From Phytobacter diazotrophicus (GTDB taxonomy: Bacteria > Pseudomonadota > Gammaproteobacteria > Enterobacterales > Enterobacteriaceae): a DNA stretch of 64,000 nucleotides. This document shows, piece by piece, positions 34,854 to 43,000 of the stretch. A program made the translations under genes and the position numbers. The notes under the pieces are model-generated. The model made no database searches, was not told where the DNA came from, and saw only the letters and a program-made list of their open reading frames with translations. Numbering within the stretch: position 1 is the first letter of the stretch; each line of letters begins with the position of its first letter. Where the stretch lies: NCBI GenBank assembly GCA_004346725.1, contig SMDE01000016.1, forward strand, positions 1-64,000. Reading direction: 5' to 3'.

Positions 34854-35750
34854 ATGGATACGATGCTAACATTCATGCTTTCTCAGTATGCTGAACTCCC
34901 CGTACCACAGGAAACGCTCTTTTGCTGGCTTGATAAATGGCTTTCTGAGCAGGAAAAACGGTGTGTGGATAAGACATTTTCAGCACAATTTCCATGGAAA
35001 GAGACGGGCTTACCGCAGGATTACTTCCTACAGCGAAAACTCAATATTAATGGCCGACAGTTTCTTACTGGCCCGCGTTATCGGGGAGGTGATATTAATA
35101 GTCCTTTTATTGATGTCGTCGCGTCAGACTCGAATATTGATTGTTCGGTACTCAAATTTATCAGCCAGGAATGGGCGCAACTAAAGCCACAGTACATCCG
35201 TATACTCACGCCAGGCCACGATAAAGTTCAAGGCATAACAGACCAGCTAATCTATGCATCCTGCCTGACGGGTGCTCCGGAATATAATGACACCGTAACC
35301 CTAAGAGCGGCTGAATATGCCGATTTTAAATGGTGTCGGCAGGCTCTGATTGATGGCTGGCAGCATTCCTTGTCTGTTATGCCTGCCTTACCAGCCAGCC
35401 TGTTGTTCGTTGATGACGAAGAACTCTATCATCATATTTCAGAAGGCGACGCGTATATTATTTACGAAGAGAGGAACCGTGCCGGACTGATAATTTGCGA
35501 GAAGGCAGAGGTCGCTTTTTTACGGGGTTACCGAGTTTCTGATGAGGTTATTCTACCCGCCTTTCGCGGACGCTCGCTGGCTTCCCGGGCTCAGTGTTGG
35601 CTTCGTCACTATCTTGCCCATTCCAGCCAGGATATCTGCCTGATGGCAGGTACTATCGTTCCAGAAAATTTGCCGTCTATAAAAACAGCCGAAAAAGCGG
35701 GGCGAACATGCATTCTCAGATACGAATTTTTACCTGTCATGGTGAGTTAA
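34854..35750 (+). CDS. Protein with C-terminal GNAT-like acetyltransferase domain
   Basis: A 298-aa protein whose C-terminal half carries a GNAT pattern: the RGYRVSDEVILPAFRGRSLA segment resembles the acetyl-CoA loop (R-G-R-S-L-A in place of Q-x-x-G-x-G/A), and AGTIVPENLPSIKTAEKAGR matches the N-x-x-S-x-x-x-x-x-K-x-G motif after it. The N-terminal half matches nothing I know. ATG 34854 follows GGAG. It stands alone between a terminator and a LysR gene. Acetyltransferase activity is plausible; the substrate is unknown. Confidence 0.7.
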   Translation: MDTMLTFMLSQYAELPVPQETLFCWLDKWLSEQEKRCVDKTFSAQFPWKETGLPQDYFLQRKLNINGRQFLTGPRYRGGDINSPFIDVVASDSNIDCSVLKFISQEWAQLKPQYIRILTPGHDKVQGITDQLIYASCLTGAPEYNDTVTLRAAEYADFKWCRQALIDGWQHSLSVMPALPASLLFVDDEELYHHISEGDAYIIYEERNRAGLIICEKAEVAFLRGYRVSDEVILPAFRGRSLASRAQCWLRHYLAHSSQDICLMAGTIVPENLPSIKTAEKAGRTCILRYEFLPVMVS

Positions 35751-35780
35751 TCGGCTGACCTGTCGCCGCACGGGGGAGAA

Positions 35781-35803
35781 TTTGACGGTATGTTCATCCT
35801 CTT
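35781..35803. repeat. Left copy of a 23-bp direct repeat
   Basis: TTTGACGGTATGTT followed by C-ATCCTCTT recurs at 38148-38170 with a single C/G difference. The two copies flank the LysR and MFS genes at 35845-38074. Confidence 0.85.
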
Positions 35804-35844
35804 CCTTGTGCCAATGCGATGCTTCGCGGCTATTCACTACCGCC

Positions 35845-36762
35845 TTATTTTACTGTGGATATATTGCTTAATTTCTGATGCATGAAATCAATCAGCGCTC
35901 TTGTTTTGGCAGGCAAAAAACGTCGATCTGAATAAAGCGCGAATAATTGCAATGGCGCTGCCGATTGCTCAAACTCAACCTCGATTAACCGACCATCGCT
36001 AATATAGGGTTGGCAGGCTTGTTTCGCCAGAATTGCAAAACCGACACCTGCTATAGCGGCTCGTCCTGCCATCTCTCCGCTGTTGACCCGATAATGCCCG
36101 TTAACCTTAATTGTCTCGAATCCCCCTTTTTTATCGACAAACTGCCAGGGCGCGCCTTTCAGTGCACTGGCCGTTGTAATACAGGGTAACTCTTCAAATT
36201 GTTGTATATGCGAAGGGGTGCCATAACGCTGAATGACGGCGGGGGCGGCAACAACGGTACAAGGGATGGTCATCAGATGACGGGCTATGTAGTCACTGTC
36301 ATCCATCTGACCACGGGTAACAATGACAGCTAAATCCAGATCATCGCGAAGGGATTCTAACCCTGACAAATTTGTGACGCAGCTGATCTCCAGTTCCGGG
36401 TACTGACAGGCGAAATCGGCAATAACAGAACCCAGCAATGCAGGACCTATTTCATTGGGAATACAGATGCGTAATGGGCCTTTGAGTTGCATCTGCCGCA
36501 ACGTTAATTCTGTCTCAGTTTGCTCAAGCGCCTCCAGCAGTGGCTTCGCCCGAATGTAGAGTAGATGCCCCGCCTGGGTGAGTTTCATATGGCGGGTGCT
36601 GCGCTCAATGAGCTGAAGATTCAGTTTTTCTTCTAACTGAGAAATACAACGACTCACGTTGGATGTCGGCATTTCAAGGGCTTTCGCTGCTCCCACAAAA
36701 CTCTCTCTTTCAACCACAGCAATGAACACTTTCAGGCTGGTAAAATCCAGGGCCGCACGCAT
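35845..36762 (-). CDS. LysR-family transcriptional regulator
   Basis: LysR regulator of 305 aa. HTH in residues 1-60 (LKVFIAVVERESFVGAAKAL then TSNVSRCISQLEEKL), then the effector domain. ATG 36762 follows GGGAT; an upstream TTG is open but unlikely. It is divergent from an MFS transporter gene with about 100 bases between them, so it probably controls that transporter. Both genes lie between two copies of a 23-bp direct repeat. Confidence 0.87.
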   Translation of the reverse strand: MRAALDFTSLKVFIAVVERESFVGAAKALEMPTSNVSRCISQLEEKLNLQLIERSTRHMKLTQAGHLLYIRAKPLLEALEQTETELTLRQMQLKGPLRICIPNEIGPALLGSVIADFACQYPELEISCVTNLSGLESLRDDLDLAVIVTRGQMDDSDYIARHLMTIPCTVVAAPAVIQRYGTPSHIQQFEELPCITTASALKGAPWQFVDKKGGFETIKVNGHYRVNSGEMAGRAAIAGVGFAILAKQACQPYISDGRLIEVEFEQSAAPLQLFALYSDRRFLPAKTRALIDFMHQKLSNISTVK

Positions 36763-36865
36763 CAATTATCCCATTATTGATAACAATAAGTGCCATTTTT
36801 ACCACCTAATGCGCAGCATTGATAGCAGTTACACTCGGATATCTTTCATCCACAGGTTGCTTGCT

Positions 36866-38074
36866 ATGTCACAGGCCATACAGACGTTTAATCATAAAGC
36901 ACTCATGCGTATTGCCATTGTAATGGCTTTTATCCAGTTCACGAATGCGCTGGAATATATGATGTTCAATCCTATTTTTGCCTTTATGGCAGCAGACTTT
37001 GCCGTTCCCGTATCCTTCTCAGGTTATGTGTCCGGTATATATACATTGGGGGCAGTCATTTCGGGCGTTATCGCTTTTTACTGGATTGGTCGTTTCAATA
37101 AGAAGCGTTTTTTAATCGCCAATATGGCACTATTAGGCCTGCTGACACTTTTGACGACATTTACCTCCAGTTTTAGTCTTCTGCTTATACTACGATTCTG
37201 CGCAGGGCTGGTCGGCGGTACGACAATGGGGGTGGGTACAAGTCTGTTAATAAATAATGCCCCGGCACATTTGCGCGGAAAAATGTTGGCGACGGTAATT
37301 GCGTCATTTTCGATGGTAAGCATTGTAGGAATGCCCACTATATTATTTTTGTGTTCACACTATGCCTGGCATACGGCGCTGTGGTTAATCAGTTCTTTTT
37401 GCCTGGTCTCTTTACCCTTGACAGGCTTTATCATCCCCAGAGATACGGTCTCATCAGGCGGGAAGACCAGATTGCCTATTGATACGCAAACCTTATTTTT
37501 TGCCTCTTGTACGGCACTGGCACAATTTAGTCCAATGCTGATTATTCCCATAATAACGCCATTAATGACGCAATATATGGGAGCACAACAAAACCTGTTG
37601 CCCGTATTGTTCTTAAGTGGCGGGATTGCAGGTTATCTGTCTACAAAAATAACAGGCATTCTAACGGCGCGTTTATCTACGCTAATGCTGGCAACACTAT
37701 CGACGCTGTTCTTTGTGGCAAGTTTGCTGATTCCTGCGGTGGGTTATCATAATGCAGGTCTCTTTATCACCTTATTTCTTGGCGCCTCATATAGCCGACT
37801 TGTTTGCGCTTCGGTGGTGGCTGTCCAGTATCCTGAGGATGAACAACGAGCCGGTTTTTCTTCATTACAGACAGCCATTATGTTCCTGATAACCACTCTC
37901 GCATTCTTTCTGTCCTCTTTATTATTACCTGACCAGGGATTAACCACGCAAAATCTGAACAGACTGTTGGTTGTCAGTGCAATAGCGGCATCAGGATTTC
38001 CTGTAATGGTCATACTGTTTCAAAAGAAACTGGCTAAGCGGACTATCCAGCCTGAGCCCCCCATCATTGATTAG
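36866..38074 (+). CDS. MFS transporter, DHA1-like
   Basis: Major-facilitator transporter of 402 aa with 12 expected helices. It begins MSQAIQTFNHKALMRIAIVM, and FYWIGRFNKKRFLIANMALL is the loop 2-3 region where most MFS proteins have a G-x-x-x-D-R motif. ATG 36866 is chosen over an earlier ATG that lies inside the divergent LysR gene. Relatives export sugars or drugs; no substrate can be named. The divergent LysR regulator is its likely controller. Confidence 0.83.
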   Translation: MSQAIQTFNHKALMRIAIVMAFIQFTNALEYMMFNPIFAFMAADFAVPVSFSGYVSGIYTLGAVISGVIAFYWIGRFNKKRFLIANMALLGLLTLLTTFTSSFSLLLILRFCAGLVGGTTMGVGTSLLINNAPAHLRGKMLATVIASFSMVSIVGMPTILFLCSHYAWHTALWLISSFCLVSLPLTGFIIPRDTVSSGGKTRLPIDTQTLFFASCTALAQFSPMLIIPIITPLMTQYMGAQQNLLPVLFLSGGIAGYLSTKITGILTARLSTLMLATLSTLFFVASLLIPAVGYHNAGLFITLFLGASYSRLVCASVVAVQYPEDEQRAGFSSLQTAIMFLITTLAFFLSSLLLPDQGLTTQNLNRLLVVSAIAASGFPVMVILFQKKLAKRTIQPEPPIID

Positions 38075-38147
38075 CATAACGTTCGTTGCTGGCACGAATC
38101 TGCCACTAAAAGAATCATCAGAACGCTACTTGCTGTTTAAGCAAAAG

Positions 38148-38170
38148 TTTGACGGTATGTTGATCCTCTT
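38148..38170. repeat. Right copy of the 23-bp direct repeat
   Basis: TTTGACGGTATGTT then G-ATCCTCTT; matches 35781-35803 at 22 of 23 positions. It lies 74 bases after the MFS stop codon. Confidence 0.85.
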
Positions 38171-38206
38171 TTTGCATAAAGCGCTAAAAATGAATGTGCG
38201 AAAAAT

Positions 38207-38689
38207 TCAGTTTTTAAGTGCCGCAAGGATTGCGGTTTCCATTTTCTGTGGAGTAGTGAAGGGCGCAAAACGTTTGAGCGGTTTACCGTCGCGTCCGATC
38301 AGAAACTTCGTGAAGTTCCACTTGATTCGCCCACCCAGCACGCCGGGTAATTCCTGTTTCAAATAACGAAACACCGGGTGCGCTGCGCTTCCGTTGACCT
38401 CTATTTTCTCGAACATTGGAAAGCTCACACCGTAGTTAATCTGACAGGTCTGCGCGATTTCCTCGGCGCCACCGGGTTCCTGTTTGCCGAACTGGTTGCA
38501 GGGGAAACCCAATACCACCAGACCCTGGGCCGCGTATTTTTTGTAGAGCGCTTCAAGGCCGCCGTATTGTGGCGTAAAGCCGCAATGGCTGGCGGTATTA
38601 ACGACCAGGACCACCTTACCCGCGTAGTCGGCCATAGAGATAAGCTGGCCGCCCAGGCTGGTGGCTGACAGTTGGTAAAAGGTAGTCAT
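38207..38689 (-). CDS. Glutathione peroxidase family protein
   Basis: Thiol peroxidase of the glutathione peroxidase family, 160 aa, reducing hydroperoxides in the cytoplasm. The catalytic site NTASHCGFTPQY has Cys in place of selenocysteine near residue 37; the supporting residues FPCNQFGKQEPG and the late WNFTKFLI are present, giving the Cys/Gln/Trp/Asn set. ATG 38689 follows GAGGA. The relationship to E. coli BtuE is likely but the context differs (no btu genes). Such enzymes often use thioredoxin rather than glutathione. Confidence 0.9.
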   Translation of the reverse strand: MTTFYQLSATSLGGQLISMADYAGKVVLVVNTASHCGFTPQYGGLEALYKKYAAQGLVVLGFPCNQFGKQEPGGAEEIAQTCQINYGVSFPMFEKIEVNGSAAHPVFRYLKQELPGVLGGRIKWNFTKFLIGRDGKPLKRFAPFTTPQKMETAILAALKN

Positions 38690-38940
38690 AGCGAAATCCT
38701 CAAAGCAGAACCAGTTCGATGTCGACATTGCCACGAGCGCGTATTGCCGGGGCAGGGCGTGAAGGGAAGAGCCAGCTCCTGCGAGTGTGGCAGGTGTGGG
38801 AACGTGTGTGATACATCTTTGCAAAGTTGAACAAAAAGAACAACAAACAGGCGACTTTTGTGCTTTGTGTGGGTTTACATTCGTATAGAATAGGGCACTT
38901 CATTAGTTTGTGATAATTATTTCACTGTTTAGGGGATGCT

Positions 38941-39282
38941 ATGGGTGTTGAATTTCACATAACAAGAGCTGAATTCTGGGCAGATAATGATGATGCGCAG
39001 ATAACTGCTGATGAATGGCTTGACTACATTAATAGCGATAAGGAATTAAGCAAACATATTATAAACGGCGATTACCACGCCTTGTGGTCAGGTCCTTCAT
39101 TATACGCAGAACCCTGGCTCGACTGGAGCGCAGGTAATATTTATACCCAATGGCCAGACACATATCTGTACAGAAAGATGTTGGAGATTGCAAAGCACCT
39201 CAATGCACAGGTAATGGATGATGACGGTACGATTTACAGTGATGAATCACAGTGGGAGTACGATCCGTCAACGAACAGTTAA
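38941..39282 (+). CDS. Small acidic protein of unknown function
   Basis: A 113-residue soluble protein, acidic, with no signal peptide or membrane segment. It begins MGVEFHITRAEFWADND and contains WLDWSAGNIYTQWPDTYLYR near residue 60. I do not recognise the family; the small acidic, Trp/Tyr-rich composition recalls bacterial immunity-type proteins, but no toxin gene is adjacent. ATG follows AGGGGA, a good ribosome site, and its AT-rich upstream region differs from its neighbours, which suggests acquisition. It stands alone between a peroxidase and an exporter. Confidence 0.65.
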   Translation: MGVEFHITRAEFWADNDDAQITADEWLDYINSDKELSKHIINGDYHALWSGPSLYAEPWLDWSAGNIYTQWPDTYLYRKMLEIAKHLNAQVMDDDGTIYSDESQWEYDPSTNS

Positions 39283-39441
39283 CGTTCGCTACTGGCAGAC
39301 AGGGGACGTTCGGATCCAGCCGATAGCCCCTGTAGGATGGCCTTCATTTTGAGGCAACGGAATGGTTGCTTAGAGCGAGGAGCGGTCGTCTCATACAGCG
39401 AAATAACGTAAAAAAACGCTGATGGCGGTTTGGCTATCAAG

Positions 39442-40086
39442 TCAGGAGGTTGCGTTTGCGAGTCGTGCTGCAAATCCAATGAAGAACATGCCTACCAGCG
39501 CGTTTCCAATGGCAGATAACCTACGGTTGCCTTTCAGACGGCTGAGCAGATAAGAGCCGCAGCAAACGAGAAAGCCGAAATAAACGAGAGTAATTGCGAA
39601 CATTACTGCTGCAAGAATGATAAACGCCATCCAGGAGTGCTCAGCCTGCACATTGATGAACTGGGCGAAGAAAGAGATATAGAACAGCAACGTCTTTGGA
39701 TTGAGTAGTGTAACCAGCATTCCGCGTCCGATGATCCCCCTGGCATCAGCAGAAGATTTCTTTTCCTCACTCGTTTCGACGGCTGGCTTAAACACAGCGC
39801 GTATCGTCTGAACACCGAGATAGAAAAGATAAGCCGCGCCTGCGTATTTGATGGCATTAAACAGGGCAGGCGTTGAGCTTATGACCGCAGCCAGTCCACA
39901 CCAGGCCAACAGAACCAGAATAACGTCGCTCAGGAGAATGGAAAAAATTGCAGCAAAACCCCGTTTGATGCCGCTAGTAATACCCGTTCTAATCACGAAC
40001 ATGGTTTCAGGGCCTGGCACAAGCACTATCAGCGTCGCACCAAGGAGATATGTCCAGAAATTCACAACACCAAAATCAGCAAACAT
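39442..40086 (-). CDS. LysE/RhtB-family exporter, LeuE-like
   Basis: Amino-acid exporter of 214 aa with about six membrane helices. It tracks E. coli LeuE along its length: FADFGVVNFWTYLLGATLIV at the start, LVPGPETMFVIRTG for the PGP motif, TLLNPKTLLFYISFFAQFI near residue 120 and IGFAARLANA at the end. ATG 40086 is five bases after GGAG; the GTG two codons earlier overlaps the ribosome site. The gene is monocistronic. Leucine or a related amino acid is the likely cargo, by homology only. Confidence 0.87.
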   Translation of the reverse strand: MFADFGVVNFWTYLLGATLIVLVPGPETMFVIRTGITSGIKRGFAAIFSILLSDVILVLLAWCGLAAVISSTPALFNAIKYAGAAYLFYLGVQTIRAVFKPAVETSEEKKSSADARGIIGRGMLVTLLNPKTLLFYISFFAQFINVQAEHSWMAFIILAAVMFAITLVYFGFLVCCGSYLLSRLKGNRRLSAIGNALVGMFFIGFAARLANATS

Positions 40087-40309
40087 TTTCACTCCAGTTC
40101 TCTCGCTTCAACGAGGCATTCTAACGTAACCAGGGTTAATGAAAACACATCGCGGTTACTTTCTTATTCAGCCAATGCCTGCTCCTGACACACAGCGGAC
40201 CGTTTGCTTTGCATCGAACTCTTAATCTTTTTTTCAGCAAATGGCCCTCTACTTCACCTTGCACGCCAGCACATCAGGTTGAACAGTTCCCGTAATCTCG
40301 ACTCTGCAA

Positions 40310-41203
40310 TTACGTTTTTTTCTTTTTTAAAATTTTGTCGGCCAATTCTGCACCAATTTTACCTTTCATTGCTTTTAATATTTTTAAAAGAGTAAGCTCA
40401 TTCTTGTAACGTGACTTCCTTTTAACGTAAAACTCTTGATATTCCTCAGGTGATATTTCTGATAGTAGATATCTTTTCATTAATTCAGTTGGTTCAATTA
40501 ATAAACCTTTGGCTTGTTCTTCATTCAAAGCAGGAAGCATTAAGAAGAATAAAGGTTTTAACCGCTCTGTTATTGCGATTAAACGTTTCAAATAATGTTG
40601 CGGAATACCTCTTATTGCAAAATGAAGTGTCTGCTCAGATTCATTTAGAAAGTCAATTGCTTCACGCTTTGAAAAGAATAAGGGTATTACATCTCTTCCG
40701 TTATGCTTTTGTGCAAACTTGTAGTATGAACCTGAAACATTATCTTCATCTCTTTCCATCAGAATCCAAAAAGGCTCACCGATCCAGTCTTTTGTAGGTA
40801 AAATTGAATTTATCAAGTAATCGGCAACCAATATGTTGAATTTTGGTAAATCTTCAGTTGTCAGTAAAGTAATGCCATGTTTTTCTGCATATTCTTTTGC
40901 GCCACTTTGGTAACCAGACTTACTGACTATAACCCCTATAATATTCCCAATGTCTGTGATTTTGTTGCAAAATGGCATAATAGTATCGCGATCAAGCGGC
41001 CGACTGTGATATTTACACTCTATCGCTACACGGTGTATAAAGCCTGCATTTTCAAATTGGTAAAATACATCAATTTGATATTCACCTTTTAATCCCTTAA
41101 GGACAACGTTACGACTTACTTCCACTCCATTATCTCGTGGGTTAAGCAAGGTCGAGTAGACATATTGGGTATAACTTTCTAAATCATTCCAAGTTTTAAG
41201 CAT
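40310..41203 (-). CDS. Mrr-like restriction endonuclease family protein
   Basis: A 297-aa protein with an N-terminal Mrr-type PD-(D/E)xK nuclease domain. The active-site elements are YQIDVFYQ near residue 40 (Asp) and VAIECKYHSR about 20 residues later (Glu-x-Lys); a long helical C-terminal region rich in Lys follows, ending KKKKT. ATG 41203 fits GGGAA best; an ATG two codons earlier is also open. There is no methyltransferase or other defence gene beside it, so it is either a modification-dependent (type IV-like) nuclease or a solitary nuclease. The gene is notably AT-rich compared with its neighbours, a sign of horizontal transfer. Confidence 0.75.
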   Translation of the reverse strand: MLKTWNDLESYTQYVYSTLLNPRDNGVEVSRNVVLKGLKGEYQIDVFYQFENAGFIHRVAIECKYHSRPLDRDTIMPFCNKITDIGNIIGVIVSKSGYQSGAKEYAEKHGITLLTTEDLPKFNILVADYLINSILPTKDWIGEPFWILMERDEDNVSGSYYKFAQKHNGRDVIPLFFSKREAIDFLNESEQTLHFAIRGIPQHYLKRLIAITERLKPLFFLMLPALNEEQAKGLLIEPTELMKRYLLSEISPEEYQEFYVKRKSRYKNELTLLKILKAMKGKIGAELADKILKKKKT

Positions 41204-41646
41204 TGTCATTGTTCCCTAATAAAATCATTAGAATAGAGTGCCTAGTGTACACACTGTTCTAATTATCAAAACCATGCTTCCCTCGAGGAAATTTAAGCTC
41301 CTTTGGAGATATATCTTACGTAGACAAAAATAGCTTTTGCTTCTCATAGTTTCAACCCTAATTTACCACATCAGTTGCACCTATACTGACTTCGGCCTCC
41401 TCAAGCTCTTTTCGTTAACAACTTCCGCACCTGGCCCAAAGCGGCCCTCCGATCTCCGTTTTGACGTTAGAACGAACCGATATACGCGGCGCGATGAGAT
41501 TCGCTTCTGCCCATTGCTCAGTCGTAGGAACCCTTATCGCGTCTGCTAAGGTTTGAAGAAATCCGTTTCTGGCTACCTTTATCAGTCCCGTGAGGTAGGA
41601 CAATTATGGCTAATATGCTTTGATTTCATGCGGTTGAAATCGAACC
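41204..41646. other. Gene-free stretch of unclear origin
   Basis: About 440 bases with mixed composition: AT-rich beside the nuclease gene, more GC-rich towards 41,650. Short open frames exist on both strands, but none has a ribosome site or a recognisable motif. It may be decayed coding sequence at the edge of an acquired segment. Confidence 0.5.
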
Positions 41647-41961
41647 TCACGCGATGAGCAAGTCGCCCGACATGACAACACGGTGGCTTTCCTGAATCAT
41701 GCTTATGATTTCGCTTCGCGGCCCCTTGCGCCAGCGGGAATCAGCATAAAATTGCGCAAGAACGGCCTCCATTTTTGCTAAATTTTCAAACTCGCGGACG
41801 AGATAATAGTTATCGTTGTCATGGAGTGAGTTACCAAATCTCAGAACGTTGATGCCGCAAGATGTATGGAGGGGGACGCTCTGGTGCTTCATTATCGAGT
41901 GAAATGCATCGCCGGTTCCGGGTTTTAAGGTGTACTGAAGGACTTCAATAACGTTTGGCAT
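41647..41961 (-). CDS. NIPSNAP / antibiotic-monooxygenase-like dimeric alpha-beta barrel protein
   Basis: Small cytoplasmic protein of about 104 aa with the ferredoxin-like dimeric barrel pattern: IEVLQYTLKPGTGDAFHSIM at the start, then YYLVREFENLAKMEAVLAQF and a C-terminal strand region. NIPSNAP- and ABM-type proteins of this shape include monooxygenases and many with no known activity. ATG 41961 is used; GTG 41970 is possible. No operon partner is visible. Family call is from the pattern and is moderate. Confidence 0.65.
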   Translation of the reverse strand: MPNVIEVLQYTLKPGTGDAFHSIMKHQSVPLHTSCGINVLRFGNSLHDNDNYYLVREFENLAKMEAVLAQFYADSRWRKGPRSEIISMIQESHRVVMSGDLLIA

Positions 41962-42188
41962 AAGGTTCACATCCGCGATTTAACATTCTGTTATGGCTCA
42001 GAGAATACTACATATTACGCTCATGAAACCGTGGGTTTCGCTTCTTTGATGTACCGCACCATCGGCATTTCTATTTTCCGGCCCTGAACTGCGCGTCGGG
42101 ATAAAAACGAAAAAAACGCTTTTTTTATCGAATAGATTCAGAGGGTGTGGCGTTTATCCATCATCAACACACTGATGGAATCACATTT

Positions 42189-42419
42189 ATGACTGCAACA
42201 ACGCCGCCGCCACTAAGACAGCGCTACGATAGCTTTACTCTGGCACTGCACTGGGTCACTGCAGCCAGTGTCATTTTCCTGTTTGCAAGGGCACATATCT
42301 GGGAGCAACTGGAGCGGGGGACACTACTAAGAAAAGGCTTGCTGGCCGCGCTTTTTCATCACTATCTGTTACGGGACAGCATACTGCGTCGTATGCTGCC
42401 TGGCCGCGCTTTTTGTTAA
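42189..42419 (+). pseudogene. Cytochrome b561 with in-frame internal deletion
   Basis: The 76-residue product joins the N-terminus of a cytochrome b561 (RYDSFTLALHWVTAASVIFLF, helix 1 with its heme-ligand His) to the C-terminal tail of the same protein (LAALFHHYLLRDSILRRMLP). Full-length b561 proteins are about 175-190 aa with four helices; helices 2 and 3 and about 100 residues are missing, with the frame kept across the junction near residue 50. It cannot bind heme with the normal four-helix bundle. It heads the TPR / sigma / anti-sigma run, 13 bases before the TPR gene. A 15-bp direct repeat (CTGGCCGCGCTTTTT) occurs at 42342 and 42400. Confidence 0.75.
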
Positions 42420-42432
42420 TCCGGAGCTCACT

Positions 42433-42978
42433 ATGAACCTGTCTTCGTTATTACATTCCGCATTTATTCAACGTCTGGTGCCTGCGGTGTTTGTTCTGCT
42501 AAGTTCGCCGGTTTTTGCCGCAGGTGACGATAATACCAACAGCAAAACGCCCGATTGCCCCACAGGGCAGGTCTATGACAGCGCAAGAAAACAATGCGTA
42601 CCCGAGAAAACAAGCCAGATCAGCGATGAAGATAAAACGCGTTATGCGTACCATCTGGCAAAAAAAGGGGAGTATCAGGCGGCCCTGGATCTGCTCAACA
42701 CGCTGAAAAACGGCGATACTGCAGAGGCCTGGAATTACCGGGGGTATGCCACGCGTAAGCTGGGGCGTACTGATGAAGGTATCGGCTATTATCAGCGCTC
42801 CATCGCCCTCGATCCGACCTATGCCAAAGTACGTGAATACCTGGGTGAAGCATGGCTGGTGAAAGGGCGTCCTGATCTGGCAAAAGCGCAATTGAAAACC
42901 ATTGCCACACTTTGCGGCCAGCGTTGCGAGGAGTACAGGGATCTCCAGGCCGCTATCGACGGTCATCCTGAATCCTGA
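42433..42978 (+). CDS. Exported TPR-repeat protein
   Basis: A 181-aa secreted protein. An N-terminal signal (FIQRLVPAVFVLLSSPVFAA) precedes a Cys-containing segment DCPTGQVYDSARKQCVPE, then at least two tetratricopeptide repeats (EAWNYRGYATRKLGRTDEGI and YAKVREYLGEAWLVKGRPDL), and a C-terminal CGQRC pair. TPRs bind protein partners, so it may be a periplasmic scaffold. It follows the broken cytochrome gene and precedes an ECF sigma factor by 22 bases; homologous loci pair such a TPR protein with sigma/anti-sigma genes. ATG follows CGGAG. Confidence 0.82.
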   Translation: MNLSSLLHSAFIQRLVPAVFVLLSSPVFAAGDDNTNSKTPDCPTGQVYDSARKQCVPEKTSQISDEDKTRYAYHLAKKGEYQAALDLLNTLKNGDTAEAWNYRGYATRKLGRTDEGIGYYQRSIALDPTYAKVREYLGEAWLVKGRPDLAKAQLKTIATLCGQRCEEYRDLQAAIDGHPES

Positions 42979-43000
42979 GTAATGGTACGAGGATAAAAAA

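Noticed and set aside
38077-39300. Similar AACGTTCG...CTGGCA sequences at about 38079 and 39282
   Set aside because: Only 15 of 17 bases agree and there is no further extension; too weak to call a repeat pair.
41337-41603. Short open frames on both strands between the nuclease and the NIPSNAP-like gene
   Set aside because: No motif, no ribosome site and mutual overlap; could be decayed coding sequence but not supportable as genes.
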